A DNA stretch of 64,000 bases from Bifidobacterium adolescentis ATCC 15703 (GTDB lineage: Bacteria; Actinomycetota; Actinomycetes; Actinomycetales; Bifidobacteriaceae). Position numbers and translations under genes: made by a program. The notes beneath the pieces were generated by a model, which was not told the DNA's origin, did no database searches, and saw nothing but the letters and a program-made list of their open reading frames with translations. The stretch is taken from NCBI RefSeq assembly GCF_000010425.1, contig NC_008618.1:303946-367945 (forward strand), in the 5' to 3' direction. Positions 1 through 8,766 of the stretch are shown here, one piece after another (position 1 is the first letter of the stretch; each line of letters begins with the position of its first letter).

Positions 1-1
1 C

Positions 2-1374
<1,373 letters not shown>

Positions 1375-1390
<16 letters not shown>

Positions 1391-1421
1391 TTCCGCTGCG
1401 TTGCATCAGAACTCACGGTTG
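1375..1421 (+). repeat. Perfect 17-bp inverted repeat across the pgi stop codon
   Basis: Arms 1375-1391 and 1405-1421 are exact reverse complements with a 13-nt loop. The left arm contains the last codons and TGA of pgi. No U-tract follows, so it is not a classical terminator; it could protect the mRNA 3' end or act with the true terminator at 1520. The 10-mer GAGTTCTGAT of the left arm recurs at 1474-1483. Confidence 0.75.
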
Positions 1422-1787
1422 CGCGCGCCGCACGGTGTTGTCTGGTGAACGGTCTGGCGACCGTTCATGCCGCGAGTTCTGATCTTCCATCGAAACGTGG
1501 CGTCTAGCGCGTACGTGGCATACCCCATCCGTGTCTTACGGATGGGGTATTTTTGATTATTGCTGTGCTGAAAGGTGGGATGCCGCATAATCCCGCTTTT
1601 CTTTGGGTCCAGCCGGAACGGTCGCAGGTAACTCCGGCCGTGCTTTATCGCAATATTTCCGGCGGATCGGCAACCCTTCGCAGGCAGACCTGCGGAGCGG
1701 AAGAACAGGCCGAGACGGCAATCGCAAGAACGCCGTACGAAGCCCTTACCTGTGCGCCGATATGCGGCGGCGACTCGAGGAAACACA
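1391..1787. other. Gene-free interval between pgi and rplS
   Basis: It holds the right arm of the stop-codon inverted repeat, a second hairpin (1447-1454 with 1459-1466), a canonical terminator at 1520-1555, and then about 230 bases of rplS leader. In the leader a CATAAT at 1586-1591 is a possible -10 element without a well-spaced -35, and a small hairpin lies at 1679-1694. I see no convincing coding sequence. Confidence 0.6.
1520..1555 (+). terminator. Rho-independent terminator after pgi
   Basis: A perfect 13-bp stem (1520-1532 with 1538-1550), a 5-nt loop and a run of five T. It ends pgi transcription before the rplS leader. Confidence 0.9.
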
Positions 1788-2153
1788 ATGGTTAACGCTA
1801 TTGAGGCATTTGACGCCAAGCACATGAAGCCGGCCGAGGAAATCCCGGCTTTCCGTCCCGGTGACACCGTCGAAGTCAACGTGAAGATCAAGGAAGGCAA
1901 CAACTCCCGTATCCAGGCCTTCACCGGCGTGGTGATCGCTCGTCAGGGCGGCGGCGTTCGTGAGACCTTCGTGGTCCGCAAGATCAGCTTCGGCACCGGT
2001 GTCGAGCGCCGCTTCCCGCTGCACTCCCCGGCCATCGATTCCATCAAGGTGGTCCGCAAGGGCCGCGTGCGTCGCGCCAAGCTGTACTACCTGCGCAACC
2101 TGCGCGGTAAGGCCGCTCGTATCGTCGAGCGCCGCGACAACTCCGAGAAGTGA
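1788..2153 (+). CDS. rplS: 50S ribosomal protein L19
   Basis: A 121-residue structural protein of the large subunit at the 30S/50S interface. Typical L19 text is seen: [48 protein letters not shown] and [21 protein letters not shown] 1788 is chosen because it gives the standard L19 N-terminus MVNAIEAFD and follows a GAGG purine run; an upstream GTG at 1752 would add 12 residues unlike the family. It is monocistronic, bounded by terminators at 1520 and 2178. Confidence 0.96.
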   Translation: MVNAIEAFDAKHMKPAEEIPAFRPGDTVEVNVKIKEGNNSRIQAFTGVVIARQGGGVRETFVVRKISFGTGVERRFPLHSPAIDSIKVVRKGRVRRAKLYYLRNLRGKAARIVERRDNSEK

Positions 2154-2177
2154 GTTCGAATCGCAAATAAAGCGTGG

Positions 2178-2216
2178 AATCGGCTCTTCGGCAACCCGTC
2201 GAGGAGCCGATTTTCT
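2178..2216 (+). terminator. Terminator after rplS
   Basis: Stem AATCGGCTC (2178-2186) pairs with GAGCCGATT (2204-2212), extended inward by further pairs, and is followed by TTTTCT. Confidence 0.85.
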
Positions 2217-2271
2217 ATATTGGGCCGCTATGATAGGGGCCAGTGCGTGAAACCGGACGGTAAGGAATCCC

Positions 2272-2919
2272 ATGAAGCATGCCAGAAGAAGAGTCGAAAG
2301 CGAGGAAAGCTTCGGCTTACGAGACACCCTGATCTGGTGCGGCATACCCATCGTCATCGTGCTGCTGGTGCGCATGTTCCTGTTCGGCTTCTACGTGATT
2401 CCGTCCGGCTCCATGCTGAACACCATCGAACCGGGCGACCGGGTCATCACCAGCAAACTCACCCCCAAAGTCTTCAAGCTCCAGCGCGGCGACGTGGTGG
2501 TCTTCAAGGACCCCGACCATTGGCTGCAGCAGGAGAACAGCGGCCGATTCGGCGGCGACTACCTCATCAAACGACTTATCGGCCTGCCCGGTGACACCGT
2601 GGCCTGCGAGGGGCCCGGCAAGCCGGTCACGGTCAACGGTGTGGCCATCGACGAAACTTCGTACATCCGCTCCGGCGTGGACCCCAGCTCCTTCGCGTTC
2701 AGTGAAAAAGTGACTGCGGGACATGTGTTCGTCATGGGCGACAATCGCGCCAATTCCGCCGATTCCCGCTACCATCAGGACGATTCCTCGCACGGCCTCG
2801 TGCCGGTTTCCGACGTGGTCGGCGTCGGTCTGGTCAAGTATTGGCCGCTGAACCACATCAGCACGCTGGACGCGCATCACGACGTGTTCAAGGACGTGCC
2901 GGAAGGATCTGCCGACTGA
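2272..2919 (+). CDS. lepB: Signal peptidase I
   Basis: Cleaves signal peptides from secreted and lipid-bilayer-exported preproteins at the outer face of the membrane. The protein has 215 residues with a single N-terminal transmembrane segment (about 19-41). Family S26 motifs are complete: the catalytic Ser47 in PSGSM, the general-base Lys100 in YLIKRLIGLPGD, and the box MGDNRANSADSR. The stop overlaps the rnhB start (TGATG, sharing base 2919), so the two genes are translationally coupled. Confidence 0.94.
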   Translation: MKHARRRVESEESFGLRDTLIWCGIPIVIVLLVRMFLFGFYVIPSGSMLNTIEPGDRVITSKLTPKVFKLQRGDVVVFKDPDHWLQQENSGRFGGDYLIKRLIGLPGDTVACEGPGKPVTVNGVAIDETSYIRSGVDPSSFAFSEKVTAGHVFVMGDNRANSADSRYHQDDSSHGLVPVSDVVGVGLVKYWPLNHISTLDAHHDVFKDVPEGSAD

Positions 2920-3635
2920 TGTCCGTTTCCATAGTGCCCACGCTGGATATGGAACGGGCGATCGCGGCCTCCGGCTACGACGTGATCGTCGGCTTCGACG
3001 AGGTCGGCCGCGGCTCGCTCGCCGGTCCCGTCATGGTCGGCGCCGCCGCAATCCGCACGTGCGACCTGTCCGGTCCGTCGCCGCTTGCCGTACCCGACGG
3101 CGTGGCCGATTCCAAAATGCTGACGGAACACCGCCGCGAAGCCATATTCGAAGAGCTTAAATCGTGGTGCGCGTCCTGGGCGGTCGGCTCGGCCAGCAAC
3201 ACGGAAATCGACGATTGGGGCATCTCCTACGCGCTCGGCGTGGCCGCGTTGCGTGCGCTGTCGGAAGCGGAGACGAGACTCGGCATCGACGGCAACGGTC
3301 TGCTTGACGGGCGGCCGGTGAAGGTCGGGGCGATCCTCGACGGACCGAACGACTACATCACCAAAGCGCTGAACACCTTCGACGCGCCTGACGTGCCGGT
3401 TCCTGCGGAAGTCTCTACCAAAGTGAAGGGCGACAGGTACTGCGCCACCGTGGCCACCGCAGCCGTCATCGCCAAAGTCACGCGAGACCGGCTCATGGTC
3501 GAACTGGGAGCGCAACCCCAATATGAACCCTATGAATGGGCCCACAACAAGGGTTACGGTTCGGCCGCACACCGTGACGCCATCGCTGAATTCGGACCCA
3601 GCGACCTGCACCGCCTCTCCTGGCATCTCGTCTGA
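2919..3635 (+). CDS. rnhB: Ribonuclease HII
   Basis: Removes RNA from RNA-DNA hybrids, including misincorporated ribonucleotides. The product has 238 residues. The DEDD active-site residues are visible in GFDEVGRG, ILDGPNDY and KVKGDRYCATVATAAVIAKV, and a late HNKGYGSAAH segment fits the family. ATG 2919 overlaps the lepB stop codon. The lepB-rnhB pair is common in actinobacteria. A weak inverted repeat (3648-3655 with 3677-3684) follows the stop. Confidence 0.95.
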   Translation: MSVSIVPTLDMERAIAASGYDVIVGFDEVGRGSLAGPVMVGAAAIRTCDLSGPSPLAVPDGVADSKMLTEHRREAIFEELKSWCASWAVGSASNTEIDDWGISYALGVAALRALSEAETRLGIDGNGLLDGRPVKVGAILDGPNDYITKALNTFDAPDVPVPAEVSTKVKGDRYCATVATAAVIAKVTRDRLMVELGAQPQYEPYEWAHNKGYGSAAHRDAIAEFGPSDLHRLSWHLV

Positions 3636-3763
3636 CATACGGCATCTCATCCGCAGTCCGCGATTACGCTAATCCTTGCGGATGATGCATGCCGGAAGGA
3701 AACCTGTAAGTTCATCCCGCCGTCTGATGGCCGGGACCAATCCGTTTCCGTACCGTAGGAAAC

Positions 3764-4489
3764 ATGGAACACATACTTCACGCGACCGATCTGGTCATGG
3801 ATTATTCGACCCAACAGGCGACACCGAACGCCACACACATGCTGGCGCTCAATCACGTGGATTTCGGCATCCAGGCAGGCGAAAGCATCGCGGTCATGGG
3901 ACCGTCCGGTTCCGGCAAATCGACGTTACTGCACGCACTCGCCGGCATCATCACCCCGACAGCCGGCAATGTGATGTTTCGCGGTGCCAACCTGGCGCGG
4001 TTGAGCGACGCTGACCGCACCAAACTGCGCCGCAGCGCCTTCGGCTTCGTCTTCCAATCCGGACAACTGCTGCCGGAACTGCCGGCCATCGAAAACATCG
4101 CGTTGCCGATGATGCTGGGCGGCGCAAGCTACCAGCAGGCCACCGACACGGCCATGCTATGGCTGGAACGATTGGGATTGCGCCAGCTCGCGCAACAACG
4201 TCCCGGCGAAATGAGCGGCGGCCAGATGCGGCGCATCGCCATCGCACGTGCGCTCGCCGCGCAGCCGGCAGTCATCTTCGCCGATGAACCGACCGGCGCG
4301 CTCGACCAGACCACCGGCCACGAAATCATGAGCATTCTCATGCGGACCGCACGACAGACCGGCGCGGCCGTGGTCGTGGTGACGCACGATTCGAACGTGG
4401 CCGCATTCTGCGATGCCACCGTTACCATGCGTGACGGCAGGCTGAGCTCGCCGCAGCAATCCCAACCTACCGCCGGAGGCGCACGATGA
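3764..4489 (+). CDS. ABC transporter ATP-binding protein, MacB/LolD type
   Basis: A 241-residue ATPase subunit that powers the membrane protein encoded next to it. Walker A GPSGSGKST has Lys52; the signature is MSGGQMRRIAIARALA; Walker B is IFADEPTGALD; the H-loop is VVVVTHD. This arrangement and the FtsX-type partner place it in the LolD/MacB/BceA group, which handles lipoprotein, peptide or antibiotic export or sensing. The stop codon overlaps the permease start (ATGA at 4486), so the two are coupled. No two-component regulator gene is adjacent, so the substrate is not predictable. Confidence 0.9.
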   Translation: MEHILHATDLVMDYSTQQATPNATHMLALNHVDFGIQAGESIAVMGPSGSGKSTLLHALAGIITPTAGNVMFRGANLARLSDADRTKLRRSAFGFVFQSGQLLPELPAIENIALPMMLGGASYQQATDTAMLWLERLGLRQLAQQRPGEMSGGQMRRIAIARALAAQPAVIFADEPTGALDQTTGHEIMSILMRTARQTGAAVVVVTHDSNVAAFCDATVTMRDGRLSSPQQSQPTAGGAR

Positions 4490-5991
4490 ACATGTTCCGA
4501 TTATGGCGATTGTTCCACCGCTCCGGCACCCGCGGCACATCCAGCCGCACCTCTGCGCTGGCCATCGTTGCCTTCGCATCCGCCACCGCCGTCTTCCTAA
4601 CCGTGCTCGGAGGCCTGCATGGCTTCATCTGGCGGGCCTCCGCCGACCACACGTTCGGTTGCATGATCAATTCCAACAGGTGCGCGCCCGGTACATACGA
4701 AACATGGTCCAAAACCCTGGCGCACGCCGACAAGCTCGTCGCCACGGTCGGCGACGGCCATTGGACGGCCGACCAGGCCACAGCCGTCATGAACACCTAT
4801 TCCGACGGCTATGTGCTGCTCGCCGCATTCGCCAGTCTGCTACTCATCGTGCCGTTCGTGGCGCTCGCCGGCTCGGCGGCCCGTCTCGCGGCCTCCCGCA
4901 GGGACGCACGTCTCGCCGCACTGCGACTTGCGGGCGCCACCACCGCGCAGGTCACGAAACTCACCGCGCTCGATGCTGGTGGCCAGGCTCTGCTTGGCGC
5001 GCTGGTCGGCATGGCCGGCTACTTCGCGCTGATACCGGCGATCATGCTGCTCGACTTCCAAAACCAGCATTTCACCTTCGAACAGTTGTGGGTGGGACTG
5101 CCTGCTCTGGCGGCCGTGACCGTCGGAGTCACGCTGCTTGCCTTGGTCTCCGCGCTGGTCGCCCTACGCCGCGTGGCCATCACCCCGCTTGGCGTGATGC
5201 AACGTACCGGACAACCCATGCCGTCCGCATGGCGCGCACTGATTTTCCTTGCCGTGTTGGCCGTAGGCTACCTGCTGCTCAACAGCATCTCCGCATTCGC
5301 GCACTTGGGTCAGATGGTGGTCTACGCCATCATCTTCGGCGTCTTCTTCCTCGGTTTCGCCATGGTGAACGTCGTCGGTACCTGGGTGGTGGCGATGCGC
5401 GCCAGATCGCGTGCGAAACACCCGAAGGACGCGGCCACTATGATTGCCATGCGCCGTATCCTCGACAATCCCAAGCGTGCTTGGCGTAACGTGTCCGGTG
5501 TGGCGCTCGCTGTGTTCATTGCGGGGATGACGTCGGTGTGCGGATTGCTCGCCACCGGAATCGGAGGCAACCACGACCCGTTCGACCCATCTATGCTGTA
5601 CATGCGCGATATAGCGATGGGTGGTTTCCTGACGCTCGCCTTTGCCGCGGTGCTCGCCGCCGTCAGTTCCGGCGTGATGCAGACGGGCAACGTCTACGAC
5701 CAGGCCGACGAGTACCGCATGCTTGCGTTGGAAGGCACGGATGAGGCGACGCTCGACAAGGCACGCATGATGGAAGTGATCACCCCGCTCAACACGGTGA
5801 TGGCCGTTTCATTGGGGTGCTCGGTGTTGTTGCTGTTTCCGATTCTGGCAACGTCGTTGCTCAATCCGGCTTCGTTGCTTACGTTGGCCGCGGGAATCGG
5901 CTTGTGTTATGCGCTGATGGTGCTCGGAGGGTGTGCCGCGAATCATGCGGCGCACGGGCTCGGTCATGCCGGCTACCGTATGGACGATTGA
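4486..5991 (+). CDS. FtsX-like ABC transporter permease
   Basis: A 501-residue membrane protein. Hydrophobic segments are seen near residues 23-43, 108-130, 165-185, 205-230, 250-270, 280-305, 345-365, 385-405, 440-460 and 470-490. This suggests two FtsX-like halves, each with a juxtamembrane region rich in Ala and Arg (AARLAASRRDARLAALRLAG). The overlap with the ATPase gene defines a two-gene exporter unit. It lacks the large periplasmic domain of MacB, so a BceB-like or small exporter-like role is more likely, but this is inference. Confidence 0.85.
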   Translation: MNMFRLWRLFHRSGTRGTSSRTSALAIVAFASATAVFLTVLGGLHGFIWRASADHTFGCMINSNRCAPGTYETWSKTLAHADKLVATVGDGHWTADQATAVMNTYSDGYVLLAAFASLLLIVPFVALAGSAARLAASRRDARLAALRLAGATTAQVTKLTALDAGGQALLGALVGMAGYFALIPAIMLLDFQNQHFTFEQLWVGLPALAAVTVGVTLLALVSALVALRRVAITPLGVMQRTGQPMPSAWRALIFLAVLAVGYLLLNSISAFAHLGQMVVYAIIFGVFFLGFAMVNVVGTWVVAMRARSRAKHPKDAATMIAMRRILDNPKRAWRNVSGVALAVFIAGMTSVCGLLATGIGGNHDPFDPSMLYMRDIAMGGFLTLAFAAVLAAVSSGVMQTGNVYDQADEYRMLALEGTDEATLDKARMMEVITPLNTVMAVSLGCSVLLLFPILATSLLNPASLLTLAAGIGLCYALMVLGGCAANHAAHGLGHAGYRMDD

Positions 5992-5994
5992 TGG

Positions 5995-6028
5995 CCTCGC
6001 CGCGGCGGTCGTGGATACCGCGGCGAGG
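5995..6028. terminator. GC-rich hairpin between convergent genes
   Basis: An 11-bp perfect stem (5995-6005 with 6018-6028) and a 12-nt loop in the gap between the permease and the minus-strand AEC gene. It has no U-tract on either strand, so its use as a bidirectional terminator is an inference from position. Confidence 0.5.
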
Positions 6029-6038
6029 ACTGGCGAGG

Positions 6039-6983
6039 TCAGCCGAGCAGCACCGCGATAATCGCGATGAAAATCGGCGACGACAACGTCGAGAACAGAA
6101 TGCCGTCGCGTGCGAACGACAGACCCACGTTGTACCGCGCCGCGTAGTTGTAGACGTTCTGCCCGGTCGGCAGAGCGGCGAGCACCACGCACGCGTACAG
6201 CGTGGCGCCACGGAAGCCCATCACGAAATACGACAGCAGGAACGCGATGATCGGCATCACAATGTTCTTCAAAGCGGCCACCGTGAACACCGCCGGAATA
6301 TTCGACTTGTCCTGCAACGGCTTCGTGCCGTGCAAGGACATGCCGAACGCCATCAGAATCATCGGCACCGCGGAATTGCCGATCATGTCGATCGGATCGT
6401 AAATACAGTCCGGCACCACGAAATAGCCGACCTTCGCGGAAATCGCGGACACCACAATGCCCAGCAGCGAGCCGATGAGCAGCGGCTGATGCAACGGCTG
6501 CTTCAAAATCTCCTTCGCGGAGACCTTGCCTTTGGTGGTCACGTCGAGCACGGTCAGGCCGATCGGCGTGAACACCGCCTGCTGCATGACCAGAATCGGT
6601 GCGACAAGCGCCGGATTGCCCAGAATGTACGTGGCGATCGGCAGGCCGATGTTGTTCGAGTTCAGATACAGCGAATTCAGTGCGCCGATGGTGGCGTCCG
6701 CGGCCTTCATATGGAAGAACAGCCGGTTGAGAATCAGGAAGACCACGCCCACCAGCAGCGCCGAAAAAAACGCCACGACGATGGAGGAATGGAAAATCTC
6801 GAAGATTTTCTCCTTGGACAGGATGGCGAACATCAGGCACGGACTCGACACGAAGAAGCTGAACCTGTTGAGCACCATCTGCGCGGTCGGCCCGCCGATG
6901 CGCATGCGCGCGGCCACATAGCCGGTCGCGATGACGATGCCGATGACGCAGAAACCTTCCATCGCGCTTAACAGACCCGGCAT
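6039..6983 (-). CDS. AEC-family permease (auxin efflux carrier superfamily)
   Basis: A 314-residue membrane protein with about ten hydrophobic segments arranged as two five-helix halves. Text such as LNSLYLNSNNIGLPIATYILGN and GNSAVPMILMAFGMSLHG is typical of the bacterial AEC family, whose members move malate, lactate or other small organic anions. The start gives MPGLLSAMEGFCVIG and is preceded on its strand by a purine-rich AAGGAG-like site. It is transcribed divergently from dapE and convergently with the ABC permease. The substrate is unknown. Confidence 0.85.
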   Translation of the reverse strand: MPGLLSAMEGFCVIGIVIATGYVAARMRIGGPTAQMVLNRFSFFVSSPCLMFAILSKEKIFEIFHSSIVVAFFSALLVGVVFLILNRLFFHMKAADATIGALNSLYLNSNNIGLPIATYILGNPALVAPILVMQQAVFTPIGLTVLDVTTKGKVSAKEILKQPLHQPLLIGSLLGIVVSAISAKVGYFVVPDCIYDPIDMIGNSAVPMILMAFGMSLHGTKPLQDKSNIPAVFTVAALKNIVMPIIAFLLSYFVMGFRGATLYACVVLAALPTGQNVYNYAARYNVGLSFARDGILFSTLSSPIFIAIIAVLLG

Positions 6984-7111
6984 TGCACTCTCCTTTTCGT
7001 TGCGGCCGTTGCCTTTCGACCGCTATCTAGTGTGGCACCAAGCGCGCGTCGGTCGTATGCACGTCTCAAAAGCGAGCCCGATACACGATTGACGGCACGT
7101 TTTGCCGGATA

Positions 7112-8317
7112 ATGGACGGCATGAACGAACTTACGATTGGATTTTCCGCTTCCGCCAGCAAACAGGAGCAGTTGAACGAGCTGATGAGGCAGATCATGGG
7201 CTGCTATTCCGTCAGCGATGACGAAGGCCCGTTGACGGACGCCGTCGAGGTGTTCCTGAAAAAACAGCCGCATCTGACGGTGCGCAGGCACGGCGACACA
7301 TTGGTGGCATCCACCGATTTCGGCCGCGAGCGCCGCGTGATTCTTGCCGGCCATCTCGACACGGTGCCGGTGATTGACAATTTCCCGCCGAAATGGCTTC
7401 AGCCGGGCGATCCGCTGATTCGCGAGGATGTGGCGGCCGGTCATGAGCATGAGCGTGTGATCTGGGGTCGTGGCGCCACCGATATGAAGGGTTCCGACGC
7501 GGTCATGCTGTATCTGGCGGCCACGCTGACGGATGCGAAATACGATTTGACGTACGTGTTTTACGACCATGAGGAAGTCGCGGCCGAGAAGAACGGCCTG
7601 CGCAAGGTGGTCGAGTCGCATCCGGATTGGATCACCGGCGATTTCGCGATCATCGGCGAGCCGACCGATTGCGGCATCGAGGGCGGCTGCAACGGCACGA
7701 TGCGATTCGACGTGATCACGCACGGCGTTGCCGCGCATTCGGCCCGCGCCTGGATGGGCAAGAACGCGATCCACGCGGCGGCCGAGATTCTGAACCGTTT
7801 GAACGCACATGAGAACCGCGCCATCGAAGTAGATGGCCTGACCTATCAGGAGGGCCTGAACGCCACGCTGATTTCCGGCGGCAAGGGTACCAATGTGATT
7901 CCCGACGAGTGCCGTGTGCACGTCAACTACCGGTTCGCGCCGGACAAGTCGCTCGCCGAGGCGAAGGCGCTGATGATCGGCGCGGATGCGGGCGCGAAAC
8001 TCGGCAACGGCGAGCATCAGGCCACTGGTGGCGTGTTCGAAGGCTTCGGCATCGAGATGAAGGACGAATCGCCGAGCGCACGTCCGGGCCTCAATTCGCC
8101 GCTTGCCCAATCGCTGGTATCGCTTGTCAAGGAACGTACCGGTCGTGACCCGCTTGCCAAGCTGGGTTGGACGGATGTGGCGCGTTTCGCGATTCTGGGC
8201 ATTCCGGCCGTGAATCTCGGCGCGGGTAGCCCGCTGCTGGCTCACAAGCAGGACGAGCAGCTGCCGGAGACCGATCTGCTGCTCATGGCCGACCTGCTGG
8301 AGGACTGGCTGCGTTGA
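7112..8317 (+). CDS. dapE: Succinyl-diaminopimelate desuccinylase
   Basis: Hydrolyses N-succinyl-LL-diaminopimelate in the lysine/diaminopimelate pathway; it is a dinuclear zinc M20-family enzyme of the cytosol. The 401 residues carry the metal-ligand motifs LAGHLDTVPV, WGRGATDMKGSDA and YDHEEVAAEKNG, and then GEPTDCGIEGGCNG, which is characteristic of actinobacterial DapE. A dimerisation domain sits at about residues 200-310. A second in-frame ATG at 7121 gives MNELTIGF and could be the real start; neither has a strong Shine-Dalgarno site. Its stop codon lies inside an 11-bp tandem repeat. Confidence 0.93.
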   Translation: MDGMNELTIGFSASASKQEQLNELMRQIMGCYSVSDDEGPLTDAVEVFLKKQPHLTVRRHGDTLVASTDFGRERRVILAGHLDTVPVIDNFPPKWLQPGDPLIREDVAAGHEHERVIWGRGATDMKGSDAVMLYLAATLTDAKYDLTYVFYDHEEVAAEKNGLRKVVESHPDWITGDFAIIGEPTDCGIEGGCNGTMRFDVITHGVAAHSARAWMGKNAIHAAAEILNRLNAHENRAIEVDGLTYQEGLNATLISGGKGTNVIPDECRVHVNYRFAPDKSLAEAKALMIGADAGAKLGNGEHQATGGVFEGFGIEMKDESPSARPGLNSPLAQSLVSLVKERTGRDPLAKLGWTDVARFAILGIPAVNLGAGSPLLAHKQDEQLPETDLLLMADLLEDWLR

Positions 8318-8425
8318 ATCGCCGTTGAGTCGTTGCTGAGCTGCCGTTGAATCGCCGGTAATTCGCTGCCGCGGGCTTGCCGCAGAACCACTATTGGTCC
8401 ACCGTTGAACCGCTGCTGAACCACT
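8313..8425 (+). repeat. Degenerate 11-bp tandem repeat starting at the dapE stop
   Basis: From 8313 the sequence reads in 11-bp steps: GTTGAATCGCC, GTTGAGTCGTT, GCTGAGCTGCC, GTTGAATCGCC, GGTAATTCGCT. Two more related units stand at 8404-8425 (GTTGAACCGCT, GCTGAACCACT). A GAACCACTAT motif is also duplicated at 8385 and 8418. The first unit includes the dapE TGA. The function is unknown. Confidence 0.7.
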
Positions 8426-8766
8426 ATGCCGGCGCACGTTCATTCACGGCGTGTCAACGCGAATCATTGGAAAACGGAGCGTGTAGGGGGAATAAATTTC
8501 CCGTCCTGTCACGCTCCGTTGTTTTTTGTGTCATACTTATAGACGGTGGTTCTGCAAGACCGCCGACGCATCCGATGGCGTTGATCCCCTCGCGTGAATG
8601 TTCTGTGAGTCGCGAGCGCAGGTGTCCGCCGTCGCATGATGAAGACTTTTGACGGAAGTTGCTTCCTACGGGCGCCATGATGCGCGGCCACGGTGAGAGC
8701 GTGGTGTGAGAACCGTTGGGGCTTGAGTGAAGGCGATGCGATTGCAGCGCGTTGCCGAGGAGCGTT
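8318..8766 (+). other. Gene-free interval and long leader before the RNase E/G gene
   Basis: It contains the 11-bp repeats, a strong hairpin at 8473-8527, a further hairpin (8544-8566) and about 200 bases upstream of the rne start without an evident coding sequence. Long structured 5' leaders are known for E. coli rne, where they mediate autoregulation; that this holds here is an inference. Confidence 0.5.
8473..8527 (+). terminator. Strong hairpin with U-tract upstream of rne
   Basis: An 11-bp perfect stem (8473-8483 with 8510-8520), a 26-nt loop containing a second small stem (GGGAA with TTCCC), then GTTTTTTG. It probably terminates dapE transcripts; an attenuator role for rne is also possible. 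Confidence 0.8.

Noticed and set aside
1553..1795. Small plus-strand open frames in the rplS leader
   Set aside because: They overlap the leader hairpin and the rplS start, lack a ribosome-binding site and have no recognisable content.
5817..6971. A 384-codon plus-strand frame opposite the AEC permease
   Set aside because: The translation is Arg/His/Gln/Asp-rich and hydrophilic, while the minus strand gives a clear ten-helix permease.
6968..8443. A 491-codon minus-strand frame opposite dapE
   Set aside because: Shadow of dapE; its N-terminal part simply translates the 11-bp repeats.
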